This document shows, one piece after another, positions 53,117 to 61,262 of a stretch of DNA of 64,000 bases (positions are counted from its first letter, which is position 1; every line of letters begins with the position of its first letter). The translations under genes were made by a program, and so were the position numbers. This DNA comes from Bacillus glycinifermentans (lineage in GTDB: Bacteria > Bacillota > Bacilli > Bacillales > Bacillaceae), in contig NZ_LECW02000020.1 of NCBI RefSeq assembly GCF_001042475.2, forward strand, positions 124,001 to 188,000, read 5' to 3'. The notes under the pieces are model-generated. The model did no database searches, was not told where the DNA came from, and saw only the letters and a program-made list of their open reading frames with translations.

Positions 53117-53145
53117 ATTATAGATCTGTTTGCAGAAAAAGTCAA
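53117..53145 (-). promoter_or_regulatory. Promoter of the erm locus
   Basis: -35 TTGACT (53145-53140), 17-base spacer, -10 TATAAT (53122-53117), close to the SigA consensus; 40 bases before the leader peptide start. Confidence 0.85.
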
Positions 53146-53306
53146 AATTCCGTGATCATTTCCAGAAACAAGAAGCCAGAAGGTGTTTTGACTATTTTTC
53201 CTATTACGCTGAATGAAGGTGGGTACGAGTCGTTGCTCAACTATCATATAAACATAGAATACTAGTATCAACCCGCAGGACATTTCACAAAAAGGAGCAT
53301 TGATGT

Positions 53307-54152
53307 ATGAATTTAAATCAAATCAAAGGAAACTATAATGCTATTTTCGGCTTGGGGCATCTTTGTTTAACAGGGCTTCAGCTGAGAAAAAATAATTTAA
53401 GGCCGTTTGCCGGTCCTTTAGATTGGGTCGGGACCCCTTATTTGTCAGACCTAACCAGGATGTTGAAAGATCGTTTCTCTCACTTTTTGGAGCCTCATAA
53501 TCTCAGAGTAACAGGATACTCGACCGGAGTCGATACTCCTGACCGGTACATCTTAGTAAGAGATGATTATTACTGTGTCGACTCTGCCCATGATTTTAAA
53601 GCCGACAAAAACTCAATGGAGGATCTCGTCACTTATCCGGAAGTAAAGGCCAAATTCAACAGAAGGATTAACAGATTTCTAGACAAAATGGAGACAGCTG
53701 ATCGAATCCTGTTTGTCAGAACGAGCGGAACGTTCAAAGAAGCCCAGGAGCTTGAATCCGTATTATCAGATTTAGTTAAAAACGATTTCAGCGTTTTGCT
53801 AATCAATCATACTAAAGTAAATGGACTCGTCGAACAAAATTGGCCATTACAAAGAGTATGCGCGGTTGAACTTCCCGATAAAGAAATATGGGTAACCAAC
53901 GATCACCTGTGGAGACAAATGTTTAACGGTATAAGATATGTCCCGTCTCAACCGTCACTCGGTGCAGGGGCTAACATGAATATGTTCCAACAAGGAAACC
54001 TGAGCAACGCGAACGCGTTTCAACAAGGATTCCCAAGCAACGCGAACGCTTTCCAGCAAGGAATTCCAAGCAACGTGAACGCTTTCCAGCAAGGAAACTT
54101 GAGAAATGCGAATACTTTCCAACAAGGAAACCTGGGCGGGAACAACTTCTAG
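53307..54152 (+). CDS. DUF1796 putative papain-like cysteine peptidase with C-terminal tandem repeats
   Basis: A 281-residue protein. The N-terminal two thirds resemble the DUF1796 putative cysteine peptidase family: GLGHLCLTGLQLRKNNLRPFAGPLDWVG with Cys20 and Asp39, VDSAHDF near residue 92 (His), and RRINRFLDKMETADRILFVRTSG. The C-terminal 60 residues are five copies of an 11-residue unit N-x-N-x-F-Q-Q-G-x-x-S, unlike the globular part. No signal peptide. AAAGGAGCATTGATGT ribosome site. Such proteins occur beside surface polysaccharide genes, but none is nearby. Confidence 0.75.
   Translation: MNLNQIKGNYNAIFGLGHLCLTGLQLRKNNLRPFAGPLDWVGTPYLSDLTRMLKDRFSHFLEPHNLRVTGYSTGVDTPDRYILVRDDYYCVDSAHDFKADKNSMEDLVTYPEVKAKFNRRINRFLDKMETADRILFVRTSGTFKEAQELESVLSDLVKNDFSVLLINHTKVNGLVEQNWPLQRVCAVELPDKEIWVTNDHLWRQMFNGIRYVPSQPSLGAGANMNMFQQGNLSNANAFQQGFPSNANAFQQGIPSNVNAFQQGNLRNANTFQQGNLGGNNF
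53973..54137 (+). repeat. 33-bp tandem repeat, five copies, in frame
   Basis: Units begin at 53973, 54006, 54039, 54072 and 54105, each 33 bases, encoding NxNxFQQGxxS. The CAACAAGGA/CAGCAAGGA core is best conserved; differences between units show the array is not freshly amplified. Confidence 0.9.
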
Positions 54153-54180
54153 CAAAAAAACCAAGCGAGTAGTATTCTAC

Positions 54181-54202
54181 CGGGCAATTGCCCCTTTTTT
54201 TG
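54181..54202 (+). terminator. Terminator after the DUF1796 gene
   Basis: Perfect stem GGGCAATTGCCC followed by CTTTTTTTG. Confidence 0.88.
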
Positions 54203-54582
54203 TTAAACTGATTTACGAATTAAAAAAGCTTATAGGGTGTTTTCTTTTTTTGAGCATGATTCAAAGCGTTATTCCGTCCAACGAATGTGAAGAAATTTAC
54301 CTCCTCTGTGATTTACGTTTACTATTAAATAAAAAAGCATTTTTATCAAGCTGGCAAATTAGACCTGGAAGGTCCAATTCGCCGGCTTATTTTGTTTTAC
54401 ACCAGCGGTTTTTTAGCCATACTAAAGGAAAATGTGACAATTCAGCGGCAGTTTGCCGCTTTTCTGCTTCAACCTTTTAAAGTGCAAAATTTTCTTGTTG
54501 ATTATTTTCCTTTTCGACAATATAATACAAAAGTCGACATAAATAATTGTTTGAATATTTCGCTTATTATCAGGAGGAACTT
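54203..54582 (+). promoter_or_regulatory. yfnA upstream region with promoter
   Basis: 380 bases without a gene. Near the right end is a strong promoter: -35 TTGATT (54498-54503), 17-base spacer, -10 TATAAT (54521-54526). Further left is a hairpin GCGGCAGTTTGCCGC followed by TTTTCTG (about 54451-54472), terminator-like. I see no T-box or other known riboswitch. Confidence 0.6.
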
Positions 54583-55968
54583 ATGAGTTCATTATTTAGA
54601 AAAAAATCGTTCGACAAATTAATGGAGCAAAGTGCAACGAAAAGCCTGGCCCGTTCTTTAAGCGCTTTTGATTTAGTCTTATTGGGAATCGGCTGTGTCA
54701 TCGGGACCGGGATCTTCGTCATTACCGGAACGGTCGCCGCAACAACTGCAGGGCCTGCACTTATTCTGTCATTTATATTAGCGGCCATCGCCTGTGCGCT
54801 TGCAGCATTTTGCTACGCTGAATTTTCTTCTTCCATACCTGTATCCGGAAGTGTATATACGTATTCTTATGCAACGCTTGGAGAGTTTCTCGCCTTTTTG
54901 ATCGGCTGGGATTTAATGCTTGAATACGTCATTGCGCTTTCTGCGGTTGCGACAGGCTGGTCGTCTTACTTTCAGTCTTTGCTTGCCGGTTTCAATCTGC
55001 ATCTTCCGGCTCTATTGACAGCCGCTCCGGGAAGTGCATCAGGCGGCGTCTTCAACCTGCCGGCGGCTGCGATCATTCTGATCATTACAGCGATTGTCAG
55101 CAGAGGCGTAAAAGAAAGCACACGATTTAACAACGTGATCGTACTCTTAAAAATCGCCATTATCTTATTATTCATCATCGCCGGAGTCGGCTATGTCAAA
55201 CCGGAAAACTGGTCGCCGTTTATGCCGTTCGGCATTCAGGGCGTCATTACGAGCGCCGCAACGGTTTTCTTTGCTTACATCGGATTTGACGCTGTCTCAA
55301 ACGCATCAGAGGAAGTAAAAAATCCGCAAAAAGCGATGCCGATCGGAATCATCGGAGCGCTGGCGGTTTGTACTGTGCTTTACATCGCTGTTACACTCGT
55401 GCTGACGGGGATGGTGCCTTATACAAAACTGAATGTCGCCGATCCCGTGTCATTTGCGCTTAAGTATGTCAATCAGGACAGCCTTGCCGGAATTATTTCA
55501 GTCGGCGCCATTATCGGAATTACGACCGTTATGCTCGCCCTTCTGTACGCACAGGTTCGCTTAACGTTTTCAATGAGCAGGGACGGACTGCTGCCAAAAA
55601 CATTTGCGAAAGTGCATCCAAAGTTCAAAACGCCGTTCCAAAACACATGGCTGACAGGCTTCATCGCAGCCGGAATTGCCGGTTTTATCGACCTGGGCAC
55701 ACTTGCTCACCTTGTCAACATGGGGACGCTTGCGGCATTCATGATCATTTCGATTGCCGTAATTGTACTTCGCAAAAAACACCCGAATATTAAAGCAGCT
55801 TTCAGGGTGCCGCTCGTTCCATTTGTACCGCTTCTCAGCGCCGGCCTATGCCTTTACTTGGCCCTCAGCCTGCCGCGCGTCACATGGACAGCGTTTGTCA
55901 TTTGGATCGCAGTCGGTATTATTGTCTATTTCCTTTATTCGAAAAAACACAGCGAATTAAATAACTGA
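54583..55968 (+). CDS. yfnA: YfnA-like APC-family amino acid permease
   Basis: A 461-residue permease with 12 membrane segments. APC superfamily signature in helix 1: DLVLLGIGCVIGTGIFVITG; then GPALILSFILAAIACALAAFCYAEFSS and, in helix 6, AATVFFAYIGFDAVSNASEE. Length and sequence agree with B. subtilis YfnA, a cationic/branched amino acid transporter-type protein whose substrate is not certain. Start at MSSLFRKKS after AGGAGG. Confidence 0.9.
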   Translation: MSSLFRKKSFDKLMEQSATKSLARSLSAFDLVLLGIGCVIGTGIFVITGTVAATTAGPALILSFILAAIACALAAFCYAEFSSSIPVSGSVYTYSYATLGEFLAFLIGWDLMLEYVIALSAVATGWSSYFQSLLAGFNLHLPALLTAAPGSASGGVFNLPAAAIILIITAIVSRGVKESTRFNNVIVLLKIAIILLFIIAGVGYVKPENWSPFMPFGIQGVITSAATVFFAYIGFDAVSNASEEVKNPQKAMPIGIIGALAVCTVLYIAVTLVLTGMVPYTKLNVADPVSFALKYVNQDSLAGIISVGAIIGITTVMLALLYAQVRLTFSMSRDGLLPKTFAKVHPKFKTPFQNTWLTGFIAAGIAGFIDLGTLAHLVNMGTLAAFMIISIAVIVLRKKHPNIKAAFRVPLVPFVPLLSAGLCLYLALSLPRVTWTAFVIWIAVGIIVYFLYSKKHSELNN

Positions 55969-55970
55969 CA

Positions 55971-56005
55971 AGAAACTTGACACAATGCTGTCAAGTTTCT
56001 TTTTG
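55971..56005 (+). terminator. Terminator after yfnA
   Basis: Stem AGAAACTTGACA / TGTCAAGTTTCT followed by five T. Confidence 0.9.
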
Positions 56006-56035
56006 CATACTGTACATCAATAGGAGGCGATTGAA

Positions 56036-56407
56036 TTGAAACTGTTGCAAATCAGGCTATTGGTGGACGATTTTAAGAAAACTGCCGCGTTTTACAAGGA
56101 TATATTGGGGCTGTCCGTAAGCTTTTATGAGGAAGAAACGGAATATGCCCTTTTCAACAATGGGGAAACGAAAATCGAGCTTTTATCGCGAAAAGCGATG
56201 GCTGAAGTTGCCTGCGGGGAAGGAGAATCTCAAGCAAAATTTCTCCTTCAATTTGAAGTCGAAGATGTCGATAAGGCGTATAACCGTTTCAAAGACAACG
56301 GGATCGAGTTTGTGACCGAACCGCACGATCGCAAGGAGTGGCGGGCGCGGATTGCCCATTTTCGGGACCCGGAAAAGAACCTGATCGAAATTTATCACAT
56401 GCTTTGA
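56036..56407 (+). CDS. VOC-family (glyoxalase-like) protein
   Basis: A 123-residue vicinal oxygen chelate protein: LLVDDFKKTAAFYKDILGLSVSF at the N-terminus, FLLQFEVEDVDKAYNRFKDNGIEFV in the middle and FRDPEKNLIEIYHM at the end. Substrate unknown. TTG start, nine bases after AGGAGG. Confidence 0.85.
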   Translation: MKLLQIRLLVDDFKKTAAFYKDILGLSVSFYEEETEYALFNNGETKIELLSRKAMAEVACGEGESQAKFLLQFEVEDVDKAYNRFKDNGIEFVTEPHDRKEWRARIAHFRDPEKNLIEIYHML

Positions 56408-56459
56408 TTTTAGAATTCCATTATTATACAATAAACAAAAACCTTCGAAGGTGATCGAG

Positions 56460-57143
56460 ATGTGCGGCAGATTCACACTGTTTTCTAATTATGAAACAAT
56501 CATCGACCGTTTTGACATCGGTCAAACGATTCCGGAAGAAGAATACAGGCCCAGCTACAACATCGCTCCCTCCCAAGAAATCCTGGCCGTCATCAATGAC
56601 GGTACGGTCCATCGGCTGGGCTATTTGCGGTGGGGGCTCATCCCTCCTTGGTCCAAAGATGAAAAAGTCGGCTATAAGATGATCAACGCCCGGGCTGAAA
56701 CATTATCCGAAAAACCGGCCTTCCGGAAGCCTCTTATGAGCAGAAGATGCATCATTCCGGCTGACGGCTTCTACGAATGGAAACGCATTGATTCAAAACG
56801 AAAACAGCCCATGAGGATCAAGCTGAAATCAGATGACCTTTTTTCGTTTGCAGGCCTGTGGGATAGGTGGAGATCCCCCGGCGGCGAACCTGTTTATACA
56901 TGCACCATTATTACGACAACACCAAACGCTTTCATGGCGGATATTCATGACCGGATGCCCGCTATTCTTACCCGTGATCATGAAAAGGAATGGCTAAACC
57001 CCCGTCAACAGGATGCTGAACGTTTAAAAAGGCTGCTGCAACCCTACAGCTCAGATGAAATGGAGGCTTATGAAGTATCGCTATTGGTGAATTCGCCTCA
57101 AAATAATAGTGTGGATGTCATCAAGCAAAGCCCGTCTCATTAA
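56460..57143 (+). CDS. SRAP-domain abasic site processing protein (YedK/HMCES family)
   Basis: Forms a DNA-protein crosslink with abasic sites in single-stranded DNA, protecting them. 227 residues. Catalytic Cys2 must be exposed after Met removal, which fixes the start at MCGRFT; three codons upstream would spoil it. Conserved features: RPSYNIAPSQ, LRWGLIPPWS, INARAET near residue 72 (Asn, Arg, Glu), RRCIIPADGFYEW near 96 (Glu) and HDRMPAIL near 160 (His). Ribosome site GAAGGTGATC. Confidence 0.92.
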   Translation: MCGRFTLFSNYETIIDRFDIGQTIPEEEYRPSYNIAPSQEILAVINDGTVHRLGYLRWGLIPPWSKDEKVGYKMINARAETLSEKPAFRKPLMSRRCIIPADGFYEWKRIDSKRKQPMRIKLKSDDLFSFAGLWDRWRSPGGEPVYTCTIITTTPNAFMADIHDRMPAILTRDHEKEWLNPRQQDAERLKRLLQPYSSDEMEAYEVSLLVNSPQNNSVDVIKQSPSH

Positions 57144-57164
57144 AAGAGGAAATCCTTTTACCTG

Positions 57165-58025
57165 CTATTCATGTAAAACAGGCTCAAGCTTTTGGATCAA
57201 GTCTTTCAGTTTATTTGCGTTTTTGGCATACATCGCTTTTGCCGGCTTTGAGTCCGTCGCCAGAGCAAACAGTTCAAGGTCGGCTTGGCATTTTTTAATC
57301 GTTGCCAATAATAAAGGCTTTTCCTGAGGTGACGGAATTTGTAATTGGTCATCGTACAGATCGACCGTCAACTGTCCGTTTGAATCAACTTGTCCGAGGT
57401 ACACATTTTCTATTGTGACGCCCAGTTTTTCAAGTTCCTCCTGCAGCCAGCGCCTGTTCAATCCGGCAATCGACAGCGGCTCGTCCAAAATTTGTCCGTC
57501 TGTGATCACGGTCTGCGGCTCTTTTTCCGCCTGGTATGGAAGCTGAAGGTCCTTGACGGTAACCGGTCTGTGCTCCTTTTTCAAGAGCACGTTTAAATCG
57601 CCGGTTTGCTCCAGGATGGCGAACTCGACCTCCGCAATATTAAAAACATCCTTCTTTCTTAAAAGCTCCAGCAACTCGTCTGTCGAGTATTTTTCTTTTT
57701 TTAAATTGTCTTCCATCACCTTTCCGTTTTTAATGAAAACCGTTCCCGTTCCTTCAAAAAAGTCGCGGAATTTCTTGCTTTTTAACGAGATCAACTCGAC
57801 CAGGAAAGGGACTGCCGAAAAAATGACGACAGCAATTAAGGCGTTGATGATGCTGTTCTCAAGGCCCATAACGACCTCGGATGTAATGCCCCCGATCGTA
57901 ATTCCCGCAATATATTCAAAAAACGAAAGTTCTGCCAGCTGCCGTTTCCCGAGCATCTTTGTGATGGCAAACAGAGCGAGCATAAAGATAAAAGAACGGA
58001 TGACGACATCTAACCACTCAGGCAC
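57165..58025 (-). CDS. YetF-like DUF421 membrane protein of the spoVA operon
   Basis: A 286-residue protein: three N-terminal membrane helices (about residues 8-75, VIRSFIFMLALFAITKMLGKRQLAELSFFEYI), then a cytoplasmic DUF421 domain with VFIKNGKVMEDNLKKEKYS and a longer C-terminal part. YetF-type proteins accompany spoVA-2mob operons, where they are thought to support spore resistance. GTG start eight bases after GGAGG, replacing an upstream TTG with no site. Last gene of the operon. Confidence 0.85.
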   Translation of the reverse strand: MPEWLDVVIRSFIFMLALFAITKMLGKRQLAELSFFEYIAGITIGGITSEVVMGLENSIINALIAVVIFSAVPFLVELISLKSKKFRDFFEGTGTVFIKNGKVMEDNLKKEKYSTDELLELLRKKDVFNIAEVEFAILEQTGDLNVLLKKEHRPVTVKDLQLPYQAEKEPQTVITDGQILDEPLSIAGLNRRWLQEELEKLGVTIENVYLGQVDSNGQLTVDLYDDQLQIPSPQEKPLLLATIKKCQADLELFALATDSKPAKAMYAKNANKLKDLIQKLEPVLHE

Positions 58026-58059
58026 GTGTGATCCCTCCAATCTGTACAAAAATTTTCAG

Positions 58060-58266
58060 TCAGAAGCCTTTGTATTGATATTCCTCTCGTTCAAGCTCAC
58101 CAACCCGTTTTTTCAAATCTTCGATCACATCGTCTGTTGCCATCATTGTTTCATGAAAAAGGCGTTTCGTTTCTTCATCCTGTGATTTCAGCGCCAATGC
58201 CGACAGACCTGATTCAACACTTTTTAGGCTGGCAAGGCATTGCTTGACCTGTGCTCCAACCGTCAT
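58060..58266 (-). CDS. DUF1657 protein, second copy
   Basis: A 68-residue helical protein, TVGAQVKQCLASLKSVESGL ... LFHETMMATDDVIEDLKKRVGELEREE. It matches DUF1657, small proteins that flank spoVA-2mob genes. Similar in outline to the copy at 60662-60868 (MTV..QVKQ..ASLKS at the start, heptad-like C-terminus), so probably an old duplication within the operon. Confidence 0.85.
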   Translation of the reverse strand: MTVGAQVKQCLASLKSVESGLSALALKSQDEETKRLFHETMMATDDVIEDLKKRVGELEREEYQYKGF

Positions 58267-58281
58267 TTCACAGGCACCTCC

Positions 58282-58632
58282 TTATCCTTTTGGTTTAAAA
58301 AGAAGCGCTCCAATCATTCCGAAAATGATTGCAGCCGAAATTCCGGAGCTCGTTACTTTAAACATGCCGGTGATGACGCCGATCAAACCGTATTGCTGCG
58401 CTTCTTCCATCGCCCCGTGGAACAGCTGATTTCCGAAGCTCACGATCGGAACGGTCGCTCCGGCTCCTGCAAAATCAATAAACGGCTCATACAGCCCGAA
58501 CGCATCGAGCAAGGCTCCGATGACAACGAACGTACACAGCGTATGGGCCGGCGTCAGCTTAAACACATCGAACATGATTTGGCCGACGACACATATGAGA
58601 CCTCCGACGACAAATGCCCAAAAAAAGATCAC
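58282..58632 (-). CDS. spoVAE: SpoVAE (SpoVAEb type)
   Basis: A 116-residue membrane protein with four segments, part of the spore channel for calcium-dipicolinate. Motifs: [57 protein letters not shown] and the last helix [17 protein letters not shown]. It starts directly after spoVAD ends. Confidence 0.92.
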   Translation of the reverse strand: MIFFWAFVVGGLICVVGQIMFDVFKLTPAHTLCTFVVIGALLDAFGLYEPFIDFAGAGATVPIVSFGNQLFHGAMEEAQQYGLIGVITGMFKVTSSGISAAIIFGMIGALLFKPKG

Positions 58633-59646
58633 CTATCCTTCACCTCCGACCTCAATTGAAACAGCATGGGCAATACACGGAATCGTTTCTTTCTGCTGAT
58701 ATGACAGCGGCGATAACAGCGCTCCGGTGGCAACGACCAGCAGGCGTTTGATCTCGCCCTTTTTCATCCGGTTCAGCAAATGGCCGTATGTAACAACCGC
58801 TGAACACCCTGCGCCGCTTCCCCCGGCAAGAACGGGCTGTCCTTCCCTGTAAATCATCAATCCGCAATCCTGAAATTGCTTTTCCGTAATCGATGTGTCA
58901 TGCTTTTTAAATAGATCCAGGGCAATCTCTCTGCCGATATGCCCGAGGTCTCCTGTCGCAATCACATCATAATAAGAAGGATCAACACCCCGTTCCTTTA
59001 AATGAGCTTCGATCGTATCGACCGCGGCAGGCGCCATCGCACTGCCCATGTTAAACGGATCAGTCAATCCCATATCGATCACTCTGCCGAGTGTCGCTGA
59101 TGTAACAACAGGGCCGTCTCCTTGATCCCTTAACAGCGCCACCCCCGCTCCTGTCACAGTCCACTGTGAAGTAGGCGGTTTTTGCGAACCGTATTCCGTC
59201 GGATAACGGAACTGTTTCTCAACCGCCGCATTGTGACTCACAGCCCCTGTCAGCAAACAGTCCGCCCCCTTATGATTGACGATAAACGCCCCCAAAGCCA
59301 GGCCTTCCATCGATGTCGAGCAGGCTCCGAATAAGCCTAAATACGGCGCCCCGAGCGTTTTTGCCGCAAAACTTGTCGGCGTGATTTGATTAATCAAATC
59401 ACCGCCGAGAAAAAACTGCACCCGCTCCTGCTGGATCTTCGCCTTTTGCACCGCCGCTTTGCAAGCATCCTCCAAAAGAACCTTCTGGGCTTTTTCAAAG
59501 GAATCCTCATTCAGCCAAATATCGTTGTGCAGCACATCAAAGTCTTCCGGGATTTTTCCGTTTCCCTCGAATGGCCCTCCCGACGTTCCGGTTGAAACAA
59601 TCACCGGTTTGTTCTCAAACATCCAAGTACGGTGACCCGCAAGCAT
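58633..59646 (-). CDS. spoVAD: SpoVAD, dipicolinic acid-binding protein
   Basis: A 337-residue thiolase-fold protein that binds dipicolinic acid during its uptake into the forespore. Features: GHRTWMFENKPVIVSTGTSGGPFEG at the start, LGLFGACSTSMEGLALG near residue 108 (thiolase-like Cys), IATGDLGHIGREIALDL near 233, and GGSGAGCSAVVTYGHLL near 283. Start MLAGHRTW after GGGGGG; its ATG overlaps the spoVAC stop (TAATG). Confidence 0.95.
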   Translation of the reverse strand: MLAGHRTWMFENKPVIVSTGTSGGPFEGNGKIPEDFDVLHNDIWLNEDSFEKAQKVLLEDACKAAVQKAKIQQERVQFFLGGDLINQITPTSFAAKTLGAPYLGLFGACSTSMEGLALGAFIVNHKGADCLLTGAVSHNAAVEKQFRYPTEYGSQKPPTSQWTVTGAGVALLRDQGDGPVVTSATLGRVIDMGLTDPFNMGSAMAPAAVDTIEAHLKERGVDPSYYDVIATGDLGHIGREIALDLFKKHDTSITEKQFQDCGLMIYREGQPVLAGGSGAGCSAVVTYGHLLNRMKKGEIKRLLVVATGALLSPLSYQQKETIPCIAHAVSIEVGGEG

Positions 59647-60125
59647 TACAATCCCCCCCATGTGATGAGGATTGTTTTAATCGTAGCGATCACAAATGCG
59701 GAGAACACGCCGAACAGAATGACAGATCCGGCCAATTTGAACATATTGCCGCCGACGCCTAACACATATCCTTCGGTCCGGTGCTCAATCGCCGCAGAAA
59801 TGACGGCATTTCCAAACCCCGTCACAGGAACGGCCGAACCTGCGCCGCCGAACTGGGCAATCCGGTCATAAACCCCAAATCCCGTTAAAAGCATCGATAT
59901 GAAAATCATCGTCGCAACCGTCGGATTGCCGGCAGTCAGCGTCGTGAAATTAAAATAATACATGTAAAACGTTTGAATCGCTTGCCCGATTAAACAAATG
60001 ATTCCGCCCGTTATAAAAGCTTGCACGCAATTTTTCAAAACGGGCCGCTTGACTTCACGCTCTTTTGCGAATTGTTGATATTCCTGCATGACAGGCGTCA
60101 GATTTTTCTTTTTTTGATCCGCCAT
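59646..60125 (-). CDS. spoVAC: SpoVAC
   Basis: A 159-residue membrane protein, the mechanosensitive component of the dipicolinate channel in B. subtilis. N-terminal charged part (ADQKKKNLTPVMQEYQQFAK), then four to five helices with CVQAFITGGIICLIGQAIQ and FGGAGSAVPVTGFGNAVISAAIEHRTEG. Start at MADQKKKN after GAGGGTGGGG. It lies 17 bases downstream of the lipoprotein gene. Confidence 0.93.
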   Translation of the reverse strand: MADQKKKNLTPVMQEYQQFAKEREVKRPVLKNCVQAFITGGIICLIGQAIQTFYMYYFNFTTLTAGNPTVATMIFISMLLTGFGVYDRIAQFGGAGSAVPVTGFGNAVISAAIEHRTEGYVLGVGGNMFKLAGSVILFGVFSAFVIATIKTILITWGGL

Positions 60126-60142
60126 TTGACCCCACCCTCTCT

Positions 60143-60615
60143 CTAAGGCTTTTCCTTCATTAATTGTTTGATTTTGTTCAGCTTTTTGTTCAGTTTCTTG
60201 CTGCTCACGTTTTTGTGCTGAAGCTGCTTTTCTAATTTGTCCAATTCCCAAAAAATTTTTTGGTCGGTCGAGATTTCGATGCTGTAGCCCGGAAATTCTT
60301 TTTTTAGCATCTCTTTCGATTTTTTTTCAATATCCTTCAGCCGGAAGCGGTCCATATGTTCGACCTGCACGGCCAAAACCAGATCCTTCTTGCTGTTGGC
60401 TCCTCTGACCTCTGTAACCTCTTCTTTTTTTAATAACCGCTTTTTTGCCCGATTAGCAACCGATTGATCGGTCTTCCCATCTTTCGTACTTACATTGCGC
60501 ACAGCGCCCGATTGGCCCTCGGCGGCATTTTGATCTTGACAGCCAATGGTGACGGCACTGCTAAAAAGTAAAAAAACGCAGATAAGAAAGTAATATTGAA
60601 CCCCCTCACCAGCAT
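60143..60615 (-). pseudogene. YhcN/YlaJ-like sporulation lipoprotein, frameshifted in the signal peptide
   Basis: The open frame 60502-60143 encodes a basic coiled C-terminal domain (VEHMDRFRLKDIEKKSKEML, LEKQLQHKNVSSKKLNKKLN). Upstream in the same frame lies YYFLICVFLLFSSAVTIGCQ, a lipoprotein signal peptide with lipobox TIGC, but no start codon. A start (ATG 60615 or GTG 60609, after AAGGAAGG) exists in the next frame. Adding one base to the five C at 60601-60605 joins them. Such lipoproteins are a regular member of spoVA-2mob operons. Confidence 0.75.
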
Positions 60616-60661
60616 CACCTTCCTTTCAGAGAAAAGGTTGGCGAAACCAACCTTCTCATGC

Positions 60662-60868
60662 TTACTGTTGTTTATATTGCGGTTCTTCTTGTTCGATTTG
60701 CTGAACGCGAGGCTCAAGCGATTGAACGATGGACTGGGTTTGTTGAGCAGCTTGCTGATAAAGCTTTTTGGCTTCCTTGTTATCGGTGTTCAATGAAAAG
60801 GTTTCCAAACTTGCCTGAGCACTTTTCAGACTGGCCACCGCCTGTTTGACCTGATTGATGACAGTCAT
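60662..60868 (-). CDS. DUF1657 protein, first gene of the spoVA operon
   Basis: A 68-residue helical protein starting TVINQVKQAVASLKSAQASL and rich in Gln near the end (QQAAQQTQSIVQSLEPRVQQ). DUF1657 family. AAGGAGGG ribosome site. It heads a seven-gene run to 57165 with a candidate SigG promoter upstream. Confidence 0.85.
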   Translation of the reverse strand: MTVINQVKQAVASLKSAQASLETFSLNTDNKEAKKLYQQAAQQTQSIVQSLEPRVQQIEQEEPQYKQQ

Positions 60869-60908
60869 GTCGGCTTCCCTCCTTTTTTACAAATACTGTC
60901 TCTAATTG

Positions 60909-60938
60909 TAGAGTGAATTATTTTTCAAATTCTATCCA
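60909..60938 (-). promoter_or_regulatory. Candidate SigG promoter of the spoVA operon
   Basis: Minus strand TGGATA (60938-60933), 17-base spacer, CACTCTA (60915-60909), close to the SigG pattern TGNATA-N17-CATNCTA, 40 bases before the start codon of the first gene. SigG is the forespore factor that controls spoVA operons. Confidence 0.6.
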
Positions 60939-60988
60939 AGCCAATTTTTGCAAACGAAAACATCGGGCTGGAAAACCCCGGAATGCAG

Positions 60989-61017
60989 AAAAAACCCTCT
61001 CCTAAAAAGAGAGGGTT
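60989..61017 (-). terminator. Second of two tandem leftward terminators
   Basis: Stem AACCCTCTC / GAGAGGGTT followed on the minus strand by TTTTTTCTG. Confidence 0.85.
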
Positions 61018-61036
61018 GCCAATTTTATTTTAAAAA

Positions 61037-61063
61037 GAAAAACCCCTTGATCTCTCAAGGGGT
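61037..61063 (-). terminator. First of two tandem leftward terminators
   Basis: Stem AACCCCTTGA / TCAAGGGGTT followed by TTTCTTTTT on the minus strand. Together with the terminator at 60989 it points to a transcribed leftward gene just to the right. Confidence 0.85.
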
Positions 61064-61077
61064 TCCCGCGGGTGGGC

Positions 61078-61188
61078 TTACATCATGCCGCCCATAGAAC
61101 AACCGCTTTCACGAACATACATTCCCATACACAAACTGATTTTCCTTGGAATGTGTTGTCTTTTACTGGAAATCGATTTCAGAGACAT
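61078..61188 (-). CDS. Possible micro-ORF ending ESGCSMGGMM
   Basis: A leftward frame of up to 36 codons (MSLKSISSKRQHIPRK, then ISLCMGMYVRESGCSMGGMM) ends 15 bases before two tandem terminators. GAAGGTG is too close to the ATG; a TTG at LCMGMYV, eight bases after AAGGA, would give 18 residues. The terminators suggest a real transcript, coding or not. I recognise no family. Confidence 0.3.
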   Translation of the reverse strand: MSLKSISSKRQHIPRKISLCMGMYVRESGCSMGGMM

Positions 61189-61262
61189 ACACCTTCAAAT
61201 TTCGAAAACGTGACCGATTTTGTGACCAAAATAGATAAAACACTGTTTCCATTAATTCACGA

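Noticed and set aside
54203..54497. T-box or lysine riboswitch before yfnA
   Set aside because: No T-box sequence (TGGNACCGCG type) or lysine-aptamer core, and the best promoter lies downstream of most of this stretch.
57165..60938. Tn1546-like transposon carrying the spoVA operon
   Set aside because: No transposase, resolvase or terminal inverted repeats in the flanks within the window.
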